DNA of 64,000 nucleotides from an uncultured Acidobacteriia bacterium (GTDB lineage: Bacteria > Acidobacteriota > Terriglobia > Bryobacterales > Bryobacteraceae), in assembly GCA_903828455.1 (NCBI GenBank), contig CAIKMJ010000062.1, positions 59,706 through 123,705 on the forward strand, written 5' to 3'. The notes beneath the pieces are model-generated. The model did no database searches. It saw nothing but the letters and a program-made list of their open reading frames with translations, and had not been told where the DNA came from. The translations under genes were made by a program, and so were the position numbers. Numbering within the stretch: position 1 is the first letter of the stretch; each line of letters starts with the position of its first letter. Of the stretch, positions 24,352-32,934 are shown piece by piece.

Positions 24352-27111
24352 ATGAACGGCATGGGTAAGATCCGCGCCGTTCTCTGCATTCTGACGCTGC
24401 TTTGCGTGGGTTCGGTGCCGCTGGTGGCGCCGCTCGGCGCCGAAGAGCAGTTCGTCACGGGCACGCCGGCCATCCGCCATGCGCTCGCGAAACTGAATGT
24501 GCTCGGCAGCGTGCTCATGATCGGCGCGCATCCCGATGATGAAAGCAACGACCTGCTGGCGTACATTTCGCGCGGCCTGAAGACGAAAACCGGCTATCTT
24601 TCCCTGAACCGCGGCGAAGGCGGACAAAACCTGCTCGGCCAGGAACAAGGCCCCTTCCTCGGCTCGCTGCGGACGCAGGAGCTGCTTGCCGCACGGCGCG
24701 ACGACGGCGGCGAACAGTACTTCACCCGGTCCATCGATTTCGGCTACACGGCATCGCTCGAAGAGACCCTGCGCTACTGGGGCCACGACAAGATCCTCGC
24801 CGACGTCGTCTGGGTCATTCGCCAGACGCAGCCCGACGTGGTGATTCTGAAATTCACCGGCACGGCGACCGACGGACACGGCAACCACCAGGCCGCCGGC
24901 ATTCTCGGCAAAGAAGCCTACGAAGCTGCCGGCAACCCAGGCATGTTTCCCGAACAGCTGAAGTGGGTCAAACCGTGGCAGCCGCGCCGGCTGTTGCGCG
25001 CCGGATTTAACCCCGCGCCCGGGCCTCCCGGCACTCCGCCGGCGGGCGCCGCGCAGCCTGCCCCTGCAACCGGAGCCGCAGCAACCGGAACCGCAGCAAC
25101 CGGAGCCGGAGCAACCGGAGCCGCAGCAGCGGGAGCAGGACGCGGCGGCCGGGGCGGGCAGGCTGCCGCCGGAGCCGCCGGAACCCCCGCGCGGCAGGGT
25201 GGCGGGCGTGCCGCCGATCCCTTTCCCGAACAGCCAACGTTTACCGTGGACTCCGGCCAGTTCGATCCCATCTTCGGCCGCTCTTACCGCGAGATCGGCT
25301 CCATCAGCCGCAGCGAACACCGCAGCCAGGCGCAGGGTGCCACGTTGCCGTACGGCACGGGGCTGAACACTCTCGCCTTCATCGAAGGACTTCAGCCGCA
25401 CAACAGCGTGCTCGACGGCATCGACGTCACGTGGAAGCGCGTCCCGGGCGGCGTGCGCGTCGGCGAGATTCTGGCGAAGGCCGAAGCCGAGTTCGACGAC
25501 CGGCATCCCGAGCGCACCGTCCCGGCGCTGCTCGAAGCGCGCAAGGCCGTAGCCGACATGGCCCGCGACGGCCAGCAGTGGGGCATCTGGAAACTCGAGG
25601 AACTCGACGAAGCGATTGCACTCTGCGCCGGCATCCACGTGGAAGCGGCGGCCGATGCACCGGCCTACGTGCCCGGCGCAACGGCGAAGATCAACGTGAT
25701 TGCGCTCAACCGCTCCACCCTGCCGGTGACGCTTTCGAACGTGAAGCTGACGGGCTGGGGCGATGCCGATGCGCCCGTGAAGAACAAGCCGCTGGCGAAC
25801 AACCGGCAGGACTCCACGCCGATGACGATGAAGGTCCCGGCCGACCAGCCCTACACGCAGCCCTTCTGGCTGAGGGAACCGCACGACGGTTTCACCTACA
25901 CGATTTCCGATCAGACGCTGATCGGCCGCGCCGACGTGGTGCCGGAAGTGACCGCGAAGTTCAGCTTCGTTGTCGGCGAACTGCCGTTCACTCTCACGCG
26001 CCCGCTGCATTACCGCTATGCCGATCCGGCGATGGGCGAAGTTATCCGGCCCGTGGTGGTGCAGTCGCCGGTCGCCATCGAGGTGCCGGTGCAGAACATG
26101 ATCTTCCCGCTGGGAACGCCGCGCGACGTGAGCGTCACCGTCCGCGCGCTGGTGGCGAATCAGGCGGGCGAGGCGCGCTTCGAAGTGCCGCAGGGCTGGA
26201 AGGTTGCGCCCGCCACCGCACCGTTCACGCTGAAAGAAGCGGGCGCGGTGCAGGAACTGAAGTACCGCGTGACGCCGCCCGCCGCCGCGCAGACCGGCCA
26301 GTTCCGCGCCGTCGCGCGCCTGACTGGCGATGGCGCCGGCAACAAAGAAGTTGCCACCGGCATGACGGTCATTCAATACCAGCATGTGCCCGCTCAAACC
26401 ATCCAGATTCCGGCGGGAGGCAGGCTGTCGGCTGTTTCGGTGAAGACGCTGGCCAAACGCATCGGCTACGTGATGGGCTCCACCGACGAAGAACCGGAAG
26501 CGCTGCGGCAGATGGGCGTGCAGGTGGAACTCCTCGACGAGAAAGATCTGAAGTCCGGCAACCTCGCGCAGTACGACGCGATCATCACCGGCTTGCGCGC
26601 CTTTGCCGTCCGCGCCGATCTGCGGGCCAACCGCCAGCATCTGCTCGACTACGTGCAGGCCGGCGGCACCCTGATCGTGCAGTACAACCGCAATACCGAC
26701 CGCCGCATGAGCCCCGCCGTTTCCGAAGCGCTGGATCATCTGGGGCCGTATCCGTTTACCTTCGGCGACAACGACGCGCGAGTGACCGACGAAGAGGCAC
26801 CGGTGAAGTTCCTCGCGCCCGATTCGCCGCTGCTGAACACGCCGAATAAGATCACCCAGGCCGATTTCGAAGGCTGGGTCCAGGAACGCGGCCTTTACTT
26901 CGCCACCAAATGGGACGCGCACTACCAGACGGTGCTGGAGTCGCACGATAAGGGCGATAAGGACCAGGCCGGCGGTCTGCTGTACACGCGACTGGGCAAG
27001 GGCGCGTATATCTTCACCGGGTACGCATGGAATCGGCAGTTGCCGGCCGGCGTGCCGGGCGCATACCGGATCCTCGCCAATCTCATCAGCGCGGGCAAAG
27101 CCGCGAAATAG
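24352..27111 (+). CDS. PIG-L/LmbE-family deacetylase-like protein, large secreted form
   Basis: A 919-residue protein with a signal peptide (AVLCILTLLCVGSVPLVAPL). Residues about 50-230 form a LmbE/PIG-L domain: AHPDDE at 59-64 and DGHGNHQAAG supply the zinc ligands of the N-acetylsugar deacetylase family. A Pro/Ala/Gly-rich linker follows, including four 5-residue repeats (A-T-G-A-A type, DNA 25066-25125), and then a large beta-rich region ending in a segment like a ThuA/glutamine-amidotransferase-like fold (YDAIITGLRAFAVRADL). Substrate is unknown; such long LmbE proteins are frequent in Acidobacteria and Bacteroidetes. ATG 24361 is an alternative start. Confidence 0.87.
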   Translation: MNGMGKIRAVLCILTLLCVGSVPLVAPLGAEEQFVTGTPAIRHALAKLNVLGSVLMIGAHPDDESNDLLAYISRGLKTKTGYLSLNRGEGGQNLLGQEQGPFLGSLRTQELLAARRDDGGEQYFTRSIDFGYTASLEETLRYWGHDKILADVVWVIRQTQPDVVILKFTGTATDGHGNHQAAGILGKEAYEAAGNPGMFPEQLKWVKPWQPRRLLRAGFNPAPGPPGTPPAGAAQPAPATGAAATGTAATGAGATGAAAAGAGRGGRGGQAAAGAAGTPARQGGGRAADPFPEQPTFTVDSGQFDPIFGRSYREIGSISRSEHRSQAQGATLPYGTGLNTLAFIEGLQPHNSVLDGIDVTWKRVPGGVRVGEILAKAEAEFDDRHPERTVPALLEARKAVADMARDGQQWGIWKLEELDEAIALCAGIHVEAAADAPAYVPGATAKINVIALNRSTLPVTLSNVKLTGWGDADAPVKNKPLANNRQDSTPMTMKVPADQPYTQPFWLREPHDGFTYTISDQTLIGRADVVPEVTAKFSFVVGELPFTLTRPLHYRYADPAMGEVIRPVVVQSPVAIEVPVQNMIFPLGTPRDVSVTVRALVANQAGEARFEVPQGWKVAPATAPFTLKEAGAVQELKYRVTPPAAAQTGQFRAVARLTGDGAGNKEVATGMTVIQYQHVPAQTIQIPAGGRLSAVSVKTLAKRIGYVMGSTDEEPEALRQMGVQVELLDEKDLKSGNLAQYDAIITGLRAFAVRADLRANRQHLLDYVQAGGTLIVQYNRNTDRRMSPAVSEALDHLGPYPFTFGDNDARVTDEEAPVKFLAPDSPLLNTPNKITQADFEGWVQERGLYFATKWDAHYQTVLESHDKGDKDQAGGLLYTRLGKGAYIFTGYAWNRQLPAGVPGAYRILANLISAGKAAK
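25066..25140 (+). repeat. 15-bp in-frame repeat in the LmbE linker
   Basis: Four near-identical 15-mers (GCAACCGGAGCCGCA type) start at 25066, 25081, 25096 and 25111 and a degenerate fifth follows. They encode a flexible Ala/Thr/Gly linker and are likely to vary in copy number between strains. Confidence 0.85.
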
Positions 27112-27118
27112 AGGCGGC

Positions 27119-28813
27119 ATGAGTTCGCTGCCGAAGGCTTTCACCGTTGCGATGCTGCTGGTGTCGGCAGCAGCCGCGCAAACCACGTACACGATTGCGA
27201 CCGCGGCCGGCGGCGCGCCGTGTTGCGCATCCGGTTTCGGCGGGCCGGCCACGCAGGCGTATCTCGGCAACCCGTCCGCTGTGGCGGCGGACGGCGCAGG
27301 ACACGTGTACGTGGTGGCATCCGGCATTGCCGAAGTGCTGCCGGGCGGCGTAATCGTGGCCGTCAGCCTTCCGGCCGGCACCCTGCAGGAATCGCTGAAC
27401 GAGACCATACAGGCCGTTGGCACCGACGCTTCCGGCAACCTCTACATCGGCGGCAGCCTCGGCACGCTCGCCGTGCTCTCCTCAAGCGGTAAAGTGACGA
27501 AGCCGGCAAAGGCCGCCGCCGGAATTCGCGGACTCGCCGTCAGCGCAGCCGGCGACATCTTTCTTTCCAACTCGCAAACGGGCGTGACCAAAGTTGCGCC
27601 GGACGGCACGACGTCATCCGTCTATCCCAGCGATTTCGCCGGCAAGCAGGCGCGCGGGCTCGCGGTGGATGCCGGCGGCAATCTGTACGTGGCCGATGCG
27701 GTGCTCAACCAGATCATCCGCGTGGACAGCAGCGGCAAGTCCACCGTGATGGCCGGCGCCGGCGGTGCGGGCACGTACTCGGGCGATGGAGGCCTGGCGA
27801 CGAAGGCCGGTCTGAAAGCTCCCGTGGGTGTTGCGGTGGATTCGGGCAACAACATCTTCATCGCCGATTCCGGCAACAACCGCGTGCGGCGCGTCGATCC
27901 GGCCGGCACCATCACCACAGTCGCGGGCAGCGGCGCGGCAACGGTTTCCGGCGACAACGGCCCGGCGAGCGCGGCGGGCCTGAACAATCCGGCCGGCATC
28001 ACGCTGGGCGTGGCGGGCATCATTTACGTGGCCGAACCGGCCAACAACATTGTGCGCGCGCTCACGCCCGTTCCCGCGGCGGGCGCGCCATCGATCAAAT
28101 CCGGCGGCGTGGTGCCGATCTTCAGCTCTTCCACCACCATCGAGGCCGGCTCGTGGATTTCCATTTACGGCAGCAATCTCGCCACCGGAACGGCGACGTG
28201 GAACGGAGACTTCCCCACTTCGCTCGGCGGCACGCAGGTGAGCATCGACGGCAAACCGGCTTACCTGTGGCTCGTCAGCCCGACACAACTGAACGCCCAG
28301 GCGCCGGACGACGCCGGCCTCGGCACGGTGGAAGTCGTGGTAACAACACCGACGGGAGTCGCCGCCTCGACGGTGACGCTCGGCCAGTTCGGCCCCTCGT
28401 TCTGCCTGCTCGACGGCAGGCATGTCACCGGCATCATCCTGCGCGCCGATGGCTCGGGCGCATACGGCGGTGGCGGGTACGACATTATCGGGCCCACCGG
28501 AAAGTCGCTCGGCTACGCGACGGTTGCGGCGCGCGCGGGCGATATCGTGGAACTGTTCGGCACCGGCTTCGGCCCCACCTCACCGGCCGTGCCGGCGGGC
28601 CAGGCTTATTCCGGCGCGGCGGCAACAATCAATCCGGTGACGCTGCTGATCAACAACGTCAGCGTGAAGCCGGCCTTCGCCGGTGTCTCGGGCGCGGGGC
28701 TCGATCAGATCAATTTCGTGGTTCCCGCCGGACTCGGCGCGGGCGACGTTCCGCTGCTGGCCACGACGGGCGGCGCGCAGACGCAGACGGGCATCGTCAT
28801 CTCGCTGCAGTAG
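27119..28813 (+). CDS. NHL-repeat protein with C-terminal TIGR03437-like domain
   Basis: A 564-residue secreted protein (signal peptide core FTVAMLLVSAAAA). It contains NHL propeller blades: GLAVDAGGNLYVADAVLNQI, GVAVDSGNNIFIADSGNNRV and related repeats with the VAGxGxxxxSGDxGPA spacer. The C-terminal 220 residues (SIYGSNLATGTATW, LGGTQVSIDGKPAYL, GDIVELFGTGFGPTSPA, LDQINFVVPAGLGAG) match the Solibacter-type uncharacterised domain TIGR03437, a strong pointer to Bryobacterales. It starts 7 bases after the LmbE gene with GAGG upstream, so the pair is probably one operon. Role is unknown, most likely at the cell surface. Confidence 0.88.
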   Translation: MSSLPKAFTVAMLLVSAAAAQTTYTIATAAGGAPCCASGFGGPATQAYLGNPSAVAADGAGHVYVVASGIAEVLPGGVIVAVSLPAGTLQESLNETIQAVGTDASGNLYIGGSLGTLAVLSSSGKVTKPAKAAAGIRGLAVSAAGDIFLSNSQTGVTKVAPDGTTSSVYPSDFAGKQARGLAVDAGGNLYVADAVLNQIIRVDSSGKSTVMAGAGGAGTYSGDGGLATKAGLKAPVGVAVDSGNNIFIADSGNNRVRRVDPAGTITTVAGSGAATVSGDNGPASAAGLNNPAGITLGVAGIIYVAEPANNIVRALTPVPAAGAPSIKSGGVVPIFSSSTTIEAGSWISIYGSNLATGTATWNGDFPTSLGGTQVSIDGKPAYLWLVSPTQLNAQAPDDAGLGTVEVVVTTPTGVAASTVTLGQFGPSFCLLDGRHVTGIILRADGSGAYGGGGYDIIGPTGKSLGYATVAARAGDIVELFGTGFGPTSPAVPAGQAYSGAAATINPVTLLINNVSVKPAFAGVSGAGLDQINFVVPAGLGAGDVPLLATTGGAQTQTGIVISLQ

Positions 28814-28816
28814 ACT

Positions 28817-28864
28817 GTCGCTTCAGCAGGCTGTCACTTCAGCAGGCTGTCACTGGGGCAGGCT
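28817..28864. repeat. 16-bp tandem repeat, three copies
   Basis: GTCACTTCAGCAGGCT (28833-28848) with one-mismatch copy at 28817-28832 and a three-mismatch copy at 28849-28864. The array lies just after the stop of the TIGR03437 protein gene. Confidence 0.85.
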
Positions 28865-28898
28865 TGGCTTGCGGGAAGCCATCAGGCAAACTCAGAGT

Positions 28899-29705
28899 GT
28901 GCACAATGCAGACGTCTCGAACCGCCCGGTCGCACTGATCACGGGCGCCTCCAGCGGACTCGGCTCCGTTTTCGCCCGCAAGCTCGCCGCACGCGGCTAC
29001 GATCTGATGCTTGTGGCACGCCGTGAAGAGCGCCTGCGCGCGCTGGCCGCCGAACTGAACTGCCGTTCTGAAATCCTTGTGGCCGATCTTTCCACCGACG
29101 ACGGCGTCGCCAGCGTGGAACGCGCCATCGCGCGCTGCGAGCGCCTCGAACTGCTGGTCAACAACGCCGGCTTCGGCACCATGGGCCGCTTCTGGGAAGC
29201 CGACATCGACGGCCAGGTCGGCATGCAGAAGGTACACATCCTCGCGATGATGCGCCTCGCGCACGCCGCGCTGCGCGTGCTGGTGCCGAAGGGAAGCAAC
29301 CCGGCCCGGCACAGCGGCATCATCAACGTCGCGTCGGTGGCTGCGTTCGGACAAAGCCCCGGCAACACCGGTTACTGCGCCGCCAAGGCCTGGATCGTCA
29401 GCTTCACCGAAGGGCTCGACATGGAACTGCGCGGCATCGGCTCGAAGATTCGCGTGCAGGCGCTGTGCCCCGGCTTCACGCTCACCGAGTTTCATGAAGT
29501 CATCGGCGTCGACCGCGGCATGATCCCGGGCTGGCTCTGGCTCAAGGCAGAGGACGTGGTGGAAGATTCGCTCGTCGCCATGGAGACCAGCGGAAAGGTC
29601 GCCGTGATTCCCGGCTGGCAATACAAGATCGCCACCTTCCTGATGAAGCACCTGCCGCACGAACTCAAGCGGCACACCGGCCGGCCCGGAGGAAAACGCG
29701 TCTGA
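28899..29705 (+). CDS. Short-chain dehydrogenase/reductase (SDR)
   Basis: A 268-residue classical SDR with Rossmann motif TGASSGLG near residue 15, NNAG (VNNAGFGTMG), a Ser in INVASVAAFG, and the catalytic YCAAK. The C-terminal PGFTLTEFHEVIGVD and KHLPHELKRHTG regions resemble the DltE-type SDRs of unclear substrate. No ATG fits; GTG 28899 puts the first beta-strand about ten residues in, as expected. The stop overlaps the CTG start proposed for ftcD. NAD(P)H-linked oxidoreduction is certain at family level; substrate is not known. Confidence 0.87.
   Translation: MHNADVSNRPVALITGASSGLGSVFARKLAARGYDLMLVARREERLRALAAELNCRSEILVADLSTDDGVASVERAIARCERLELLVNNAGFGTMGRFWEADIDGQVGMQKVHILAMMRLAHAALRVLVPKGSNPARHSGIINVASVAAFGQSPGNTGYCAAKAWIVSFTEGLDMELRGIGSKIRVQALCPGFTLTEFHEVIGVDRGMIPGWLWLKAEDVVEDSLVAMETSGKVAVIPGWQYKIATFLMKHLPHELKRHTGRPGGKRV
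29688..29693 (+). promoter_or_regulatory. Shine-Dalgarno GGAGGA for the ftcD CTG start
   Basis: GGAGGA ends 8 bases before CTG 29702, an ideal distance. It lies inside the SDR gene, whose TGA overlaps the CTG. Confidence 0.6.
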
Positions 29706-30610
29706 CCCGCCCCGCCGCATTTCCCGCCGGCGCTCTGATCGAGTGCGTGCCCAATTTCTCCGAAGGCCGCGACGACGCGGTCATCGCGGAACTGGCCCGC
29801 GCGGCGGCATCGGTGCCTGGTGCGGCGCTGCTCGACAAAACGTCGGATGCCGACCATAACCGCACCGTTCTCACGATCGCCGGACGCCCGGACGCGGTCG
29901 CCGAGGCCGCCCTCGCCGCCGTTCGCGTTGCCGTCGCCCGGATCGATCTCACCCGGCACACCGGCGTGCATCCGCGGCTCGGCGCGGCGGACGTGATCCC
30001 GTTCGTTCCGGTGCGCGGCATCACGCTGGAGCACTGCGCGGAACTGGCGCGCGGCTTCGGACAGCGGCTCTGGGATGAACTTCGCGTGCCGGTGTGTTTA
30101 TACGAAGCCGCGGCACGGCGTCCGGAATGCGCGCGCCTCGAAAACGTGCGTAAGCTGGCGGCGGCGGGCAGCCTCGCGCCCGATATCGGCAATGCCCGCC
30201 ATCCCTCGGCGGGTGCCAGCGTGGTGGGGGCGCGAAAGTTTCTGGTGGCGTGGAACATCAATCTGGAATCGCGCGATCTGGCGGCGGCGAGGGAGATCGC
30301 GCGCGCCATCCGCGAATCGTCCGGCGGGCTGCCGGCCGTCAAGGCGCTGGGCTTTGCGCTCGAATCGCGTGGCGAGGTGCAGGTTTCCATCAATCTGGTG
30401 GACTTCGAAAAGACGCCGCTGCACGTGGTTTTTCACGCGGTGGAACGCGAATGCCGGGGGCGCGGCATCGGCGTTGCCGGCAGCGAACTGATCGGCATGA
30501 TCCCGGCGGCGGCGCTGCGGGCTTCCGACGGGCATGACCTGCGTTGGCTCAACCTGCGGCCGGACCTTGTGCTGGAGAATCGCCTCGCCAGCCTCCACAC
30601 ACCCGCATAA
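29702..30610 (+). CDS. ftcD: Glutamate formimidoyltransferase, probable CTG start
   Basis: The enzyme transfers the formimino group of N-formiminoglutamate to tetrahydrofolate in histidine degradation. Seen are IECVPNFSEGRD at the N-terminus, the catalytic-region DADHNRTV, HTGVHPRLGAADVIPFVP, and the C-terminal GSELIGMIPAAAL. The family needs the strand IECVPNFSEG, but the first GTG (29747) falls inside it; there is no upstream ATG, GTG or TTG. CTG 29702 overlaps the SDR stop (CTGA) and has GGAGGA 8 bases before, giving 302 residues; CTG 29735 is a second option. Only the transferase part is present, with no cyclodeaminase domain, and no other hut genes are nearby. Confidence 0.9.
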   Translation: MTRPAAFPAGALIECVPNFSEGRDDAVIAELARAAASVPGAALLDKTSDADHNRTVLTIAGRPDAVAEAALAAVRVAVARIDLTRHTGVHPRLGAADVIPFVPVRGITLEHCAELARGFGQRLWDELRVPVCLYEAAARRPECARLENVRKLAAAGSLAPDIGNARHPSAGASVVGARKFLVAWNINLESRDLAAAREIARAIRESSGGLPAVKALGFALESRGEVQVSINLVDFEKTPLHVVFHAVERECRGRGIGVAGSELIGMIPAAALRASDGHDLRWLNLRPDLVLENRLASLHTPA

Positions 30611-30652
30611 GCCTGAAGTTATACTCCCCTAAACCGATTGCATAGTTCCGCC

Positions 30653-30658
30653 GATAAC
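30653..30658 (+). promoter_or_regulatory. -10-like GATAAC, 8 bases before GTG 30667
   Basis: GATAAC stands 8 bases before the GTG start, with no Shine-Dalgarno. TATACT further upstream (30620-30625) is an alternative -10 giving a short leader. Confidence 0.3.
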
Positions 30659-30666
30659 CCTGCTGA

Positions 30667-32928
30667 GTGGAAAGTCGACGCAACTCGCGGCCGGATGACC
30701 GCCCGCAGAATGAGCCCGGCCTGCCGCTGCTGGTTGGGCTGCTCATTGCCGCAACGGCGTGGCAGGCGCCGCACGCCGTCGGTGCCGCGTTCGGCCAGAG
30801 CCTGAGCGTCAGTGCGCAACTGGCGGCAGCCGCAGTGCTGACAGCCGTGATGGGCGTGGCCGCGTGGGCAGTGTGGAGGCGGACGGCGGAAGGCGGAGAA
30901 AAAACTGCGCCCGTGTCGGAAATCCGCAATCGCGGAGCGGGCAGCGCCGCAGTCGGCCTGCGCGAACTCCTGCCGGAGGCCGATTACCAGCGACTGCTGG
31001 CAAACCTCGATTCCAGTGCCGCCACCGATCCGTTCCTCCGGGCGTTCGATACAAGCTCCAGCTCTCCGGCCAGCTCCGAAGACGCCGATCTGGTGAGCCA
31101 CGTTCTGCGCAACGCGGCGATGTGCGTCACGATACTGAACCGCGAGGGCATTATCGTTTCGGCCAACCAGAAACTGGCCGATGCCACCGGCTACAGCATT
31201 GCGGAACTGATCGGGCGGCCCGTGCGCTCGCTGGCCGCGGAAGGCCACGCCGAGGGCATGAGTGTGGCGATCCGGAAGGTCGGAGCAGGCCGCATCGAAA
31301 GTTACCGGGCCGAGCGGCGGCTTCTCCGGAAGGACGGTTCGGCGGTGTGGTTTCGCTCCTGCGTGACTCGTTTGGGTGAGTCCGGGAGCCCGAACGACTG
31401 TGAGGGGACGCACATCCTTGTACTCAGCGAGGACATCACCGCCGAGGTGGCGGCGCGCGAAGGTCTGGCATGGCAGATCGACCACGATCCGCTGACCGGA
31501 CTGCCGAACCGGAAGAAGCTCGTGGAAGCGCTGGAAGCGTTCACCGCGCTGGCGAAGCGCGACGGCGGGCAGGTTGCCCTGATTTGCCTCGATCTGAACG
31601 GATTCAAGCTGATTAATGACACGCTGGGCCATGCCGCCGGCGATATGCTGCTGAAGCAGGTGGCTGACCGCCTCCGCGCAGGCGTCGGGGAAAGCGAGTT
31701 TCTGGCCCGGATCGGAGGCGACAAGTTCGCGGCGATCACGCGCGGCCCGCAGGGGGCCGCAAGTGCGGAACAATGCGCCGGGCGGCTCACCGCGATCTTT
31801 TCCAGGCCCTTCTGCGTCCTGTCGAGTGAGCTGAACATTTCCGCGAGCCTCGGCATCTGCCTGTATCCCTCCGATGGGCTCGACGCCGGCGAGATGATTC
31901 AGGGGGCGGATGTGGCGGTGTCCAATGCCCGGCGGTCCGGCCCCAACCGCTTCAGCTTTTACTCGCCCCAGCTGAAAGACGAGGCCTGCGAACGTCTGCT
32001 GCTGGGCAGTCGCCTGCGTGTTGCGCTGGAAAACAGAGAATTCTACGTGGATTTCCAGCCCCAGTACGCCATGGCGGGAAACCGCCTCGTGGGGTTTGAA
32101 GCACTCTGCCGCTGGCGGAGCCCCACGCTGGGTGAGATCTCGCCGGCGCGCTTCGTCCCCGCGGCTGAGGAAAACGGCATGATTCTCGAAATTGGCCGCT
32201 TCGTCCTCCGGGAAGCGTGCCGGTGCGTTGCCTCGTGGCAGACCGGACCGGCCCCGATTCGCGTCGCCGTCAATGTTTCGGCGGTGCAATTCACCGCCCG
32301 CGATTTTGTCGAAACGGTGCTCTCCATCGTGAGAGAGAACGGAATCGACCCCGGCCTGCTCGAACTGGAACTCACCGAAAGCACGCTGGTCCGCGATCGC
32401 GAGGAAAGCGCGCGGAAGATGGAAGAACTGCGCTCGTTCGGAATCCGCATTGCCATCGACGACTTCGGGACCGGATACTCCTCGCTCAGTTATCTGCAAA
32501 GCATGCCGGTCGACGCCCTCAAGGTTGACCGTACGTTTACCGCGCGGCTCGGCTCGGCGGGCGCCGAAAACACGACCGCCGAGACCATGGTCCGCGCCAT
32601 TATCGCCATGGCGCGCGCGCTTGGCCTCCACATCGTCACCGAAGGCGTGGAAACCGAAGCACAGGCCGAGATTCTCCGGCAACTCGGCACCGATGACGCG
32701 CAGGGCTATCTTTACGGCCGCCCCGAAACGCCGGAAGCTGCCGCCGCGCGTGTGCGGCGCGAGGCCCTGGCGGCGCGGGAAACAATCGACCTGAGCGCTC
32801 TGGCCGGCGCGCTCGGCGAACCTGCCCCGCAAACGGCCGACACGTCGGCCCGTCTGCCGGATTCAGCGACAGATTCCGCGCTTTCCCGCGCTTCCCCAGG
32901 CCCGCCCGCGTCCTTCACGCTAGACTGA
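30667..32928 (+). CDS. PAS-GGDEF-EAL protein, degenerate cyclase and intact phosphodiesterase
   Basis: A 753-residue c-di-GMP signalling protein. Two membrane helices lie in the first 75 residues, a PAS domain spans about 140-260 (GIIVSANQKLADATGYS), GGDEF about 270-430 and EAL about 445-705. The cyclase active site reads GGDKF (about residue 350), with Lys for the catalytic Glu, so synthesis is probably lost. The EAL side is complete: EALCRW, ELTES, DDFGTGYSSLSYL, KVDRTF, TEGVET and QGYLYGRP. The likely activity is hydrolysis of c-di-GMP, with GGDKF perhaps acting as a GTP sensor. A PilZ protein (47814-48305) is a possible effector elsewhere in the window. The start is GTG 30667. Confidence 0.94.
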   Translation: MESRRNSRPDDRPQNEPGLPLLVGLLIAATAWQAPHAVGAAFGQSLSVSAQLAAAAVLTAVMGVAAWAVWRRTAEGGEKTAPVSEIRNRGAGSAAVGLRELLPEADYQRLLANLDSSAATDPFLRAFDTSSSSPASSEDADLVSHVLRNAAMCVTILNREGIIVSANQKLADATGYSIAELIGRPVRSLAAEGHAEGMSVAIRKVGAGRIESYRAERRLLRKDGSAVWFRSCVTRLGESGSPNDCEGTHILVLSEDITAEVAAREGLAWQIDHDPLTGLPNRKKLVEALEAFTALAKRDGGQVALICLDLNGFKLINDTLGHAAGDMLLKQVADRLRAGVGESEFLARIGGDKFAAITRGPQGAASAEQCAGRLTAIFSRPFCVLSSELNISASLGICLYPSDGLDAGEMIQGADVAVSNARRSGPNRFSFYSPQLKDEACERLLLGSRLRVALENREFYVDFQPQYAMAGNRLVGFEALCRWRSPTLGEISPARFVPAAEENGMILEIGRFVLREACRCVASWQTGPAPIRVAVNVSAVQFTARDFVETVLSIVRENGIDPGLLELELTESTLVRDREESARKMEELRSFGIRIAIDDFGTGYSSLSYLQSMPVDALKVDRTFTARLGSAGAENTTAETMVRAIIAMARALGLHIVTEGVETEAQAEILRQLGTDDAQGYLYGRPETPEAAAARVRREALAARETIDLSALAGALGEPAPQTADTSARLPDSATDSALSRASPGPPASFTLD
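32921..32926 (+). promoter_or_regulatory. -10-like TAGACT, 8 bases before lipA GTG
   Basis: TAGACT overlaps the stop of the EAL gene and ends 8 bases before GTG 32935. No ribosome-binding site is seen. Confidence 0.38.
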
Positions 32929-32934
32929 AAGCTG

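Noticed and set aside
24265..27438. A 1057-codon open frame on the minus strand
   Set aside because: It is antisense to the LmbE-type gene, whose motifs and signal peptide are clear; stop-free antisense frames are expected at this GC content.
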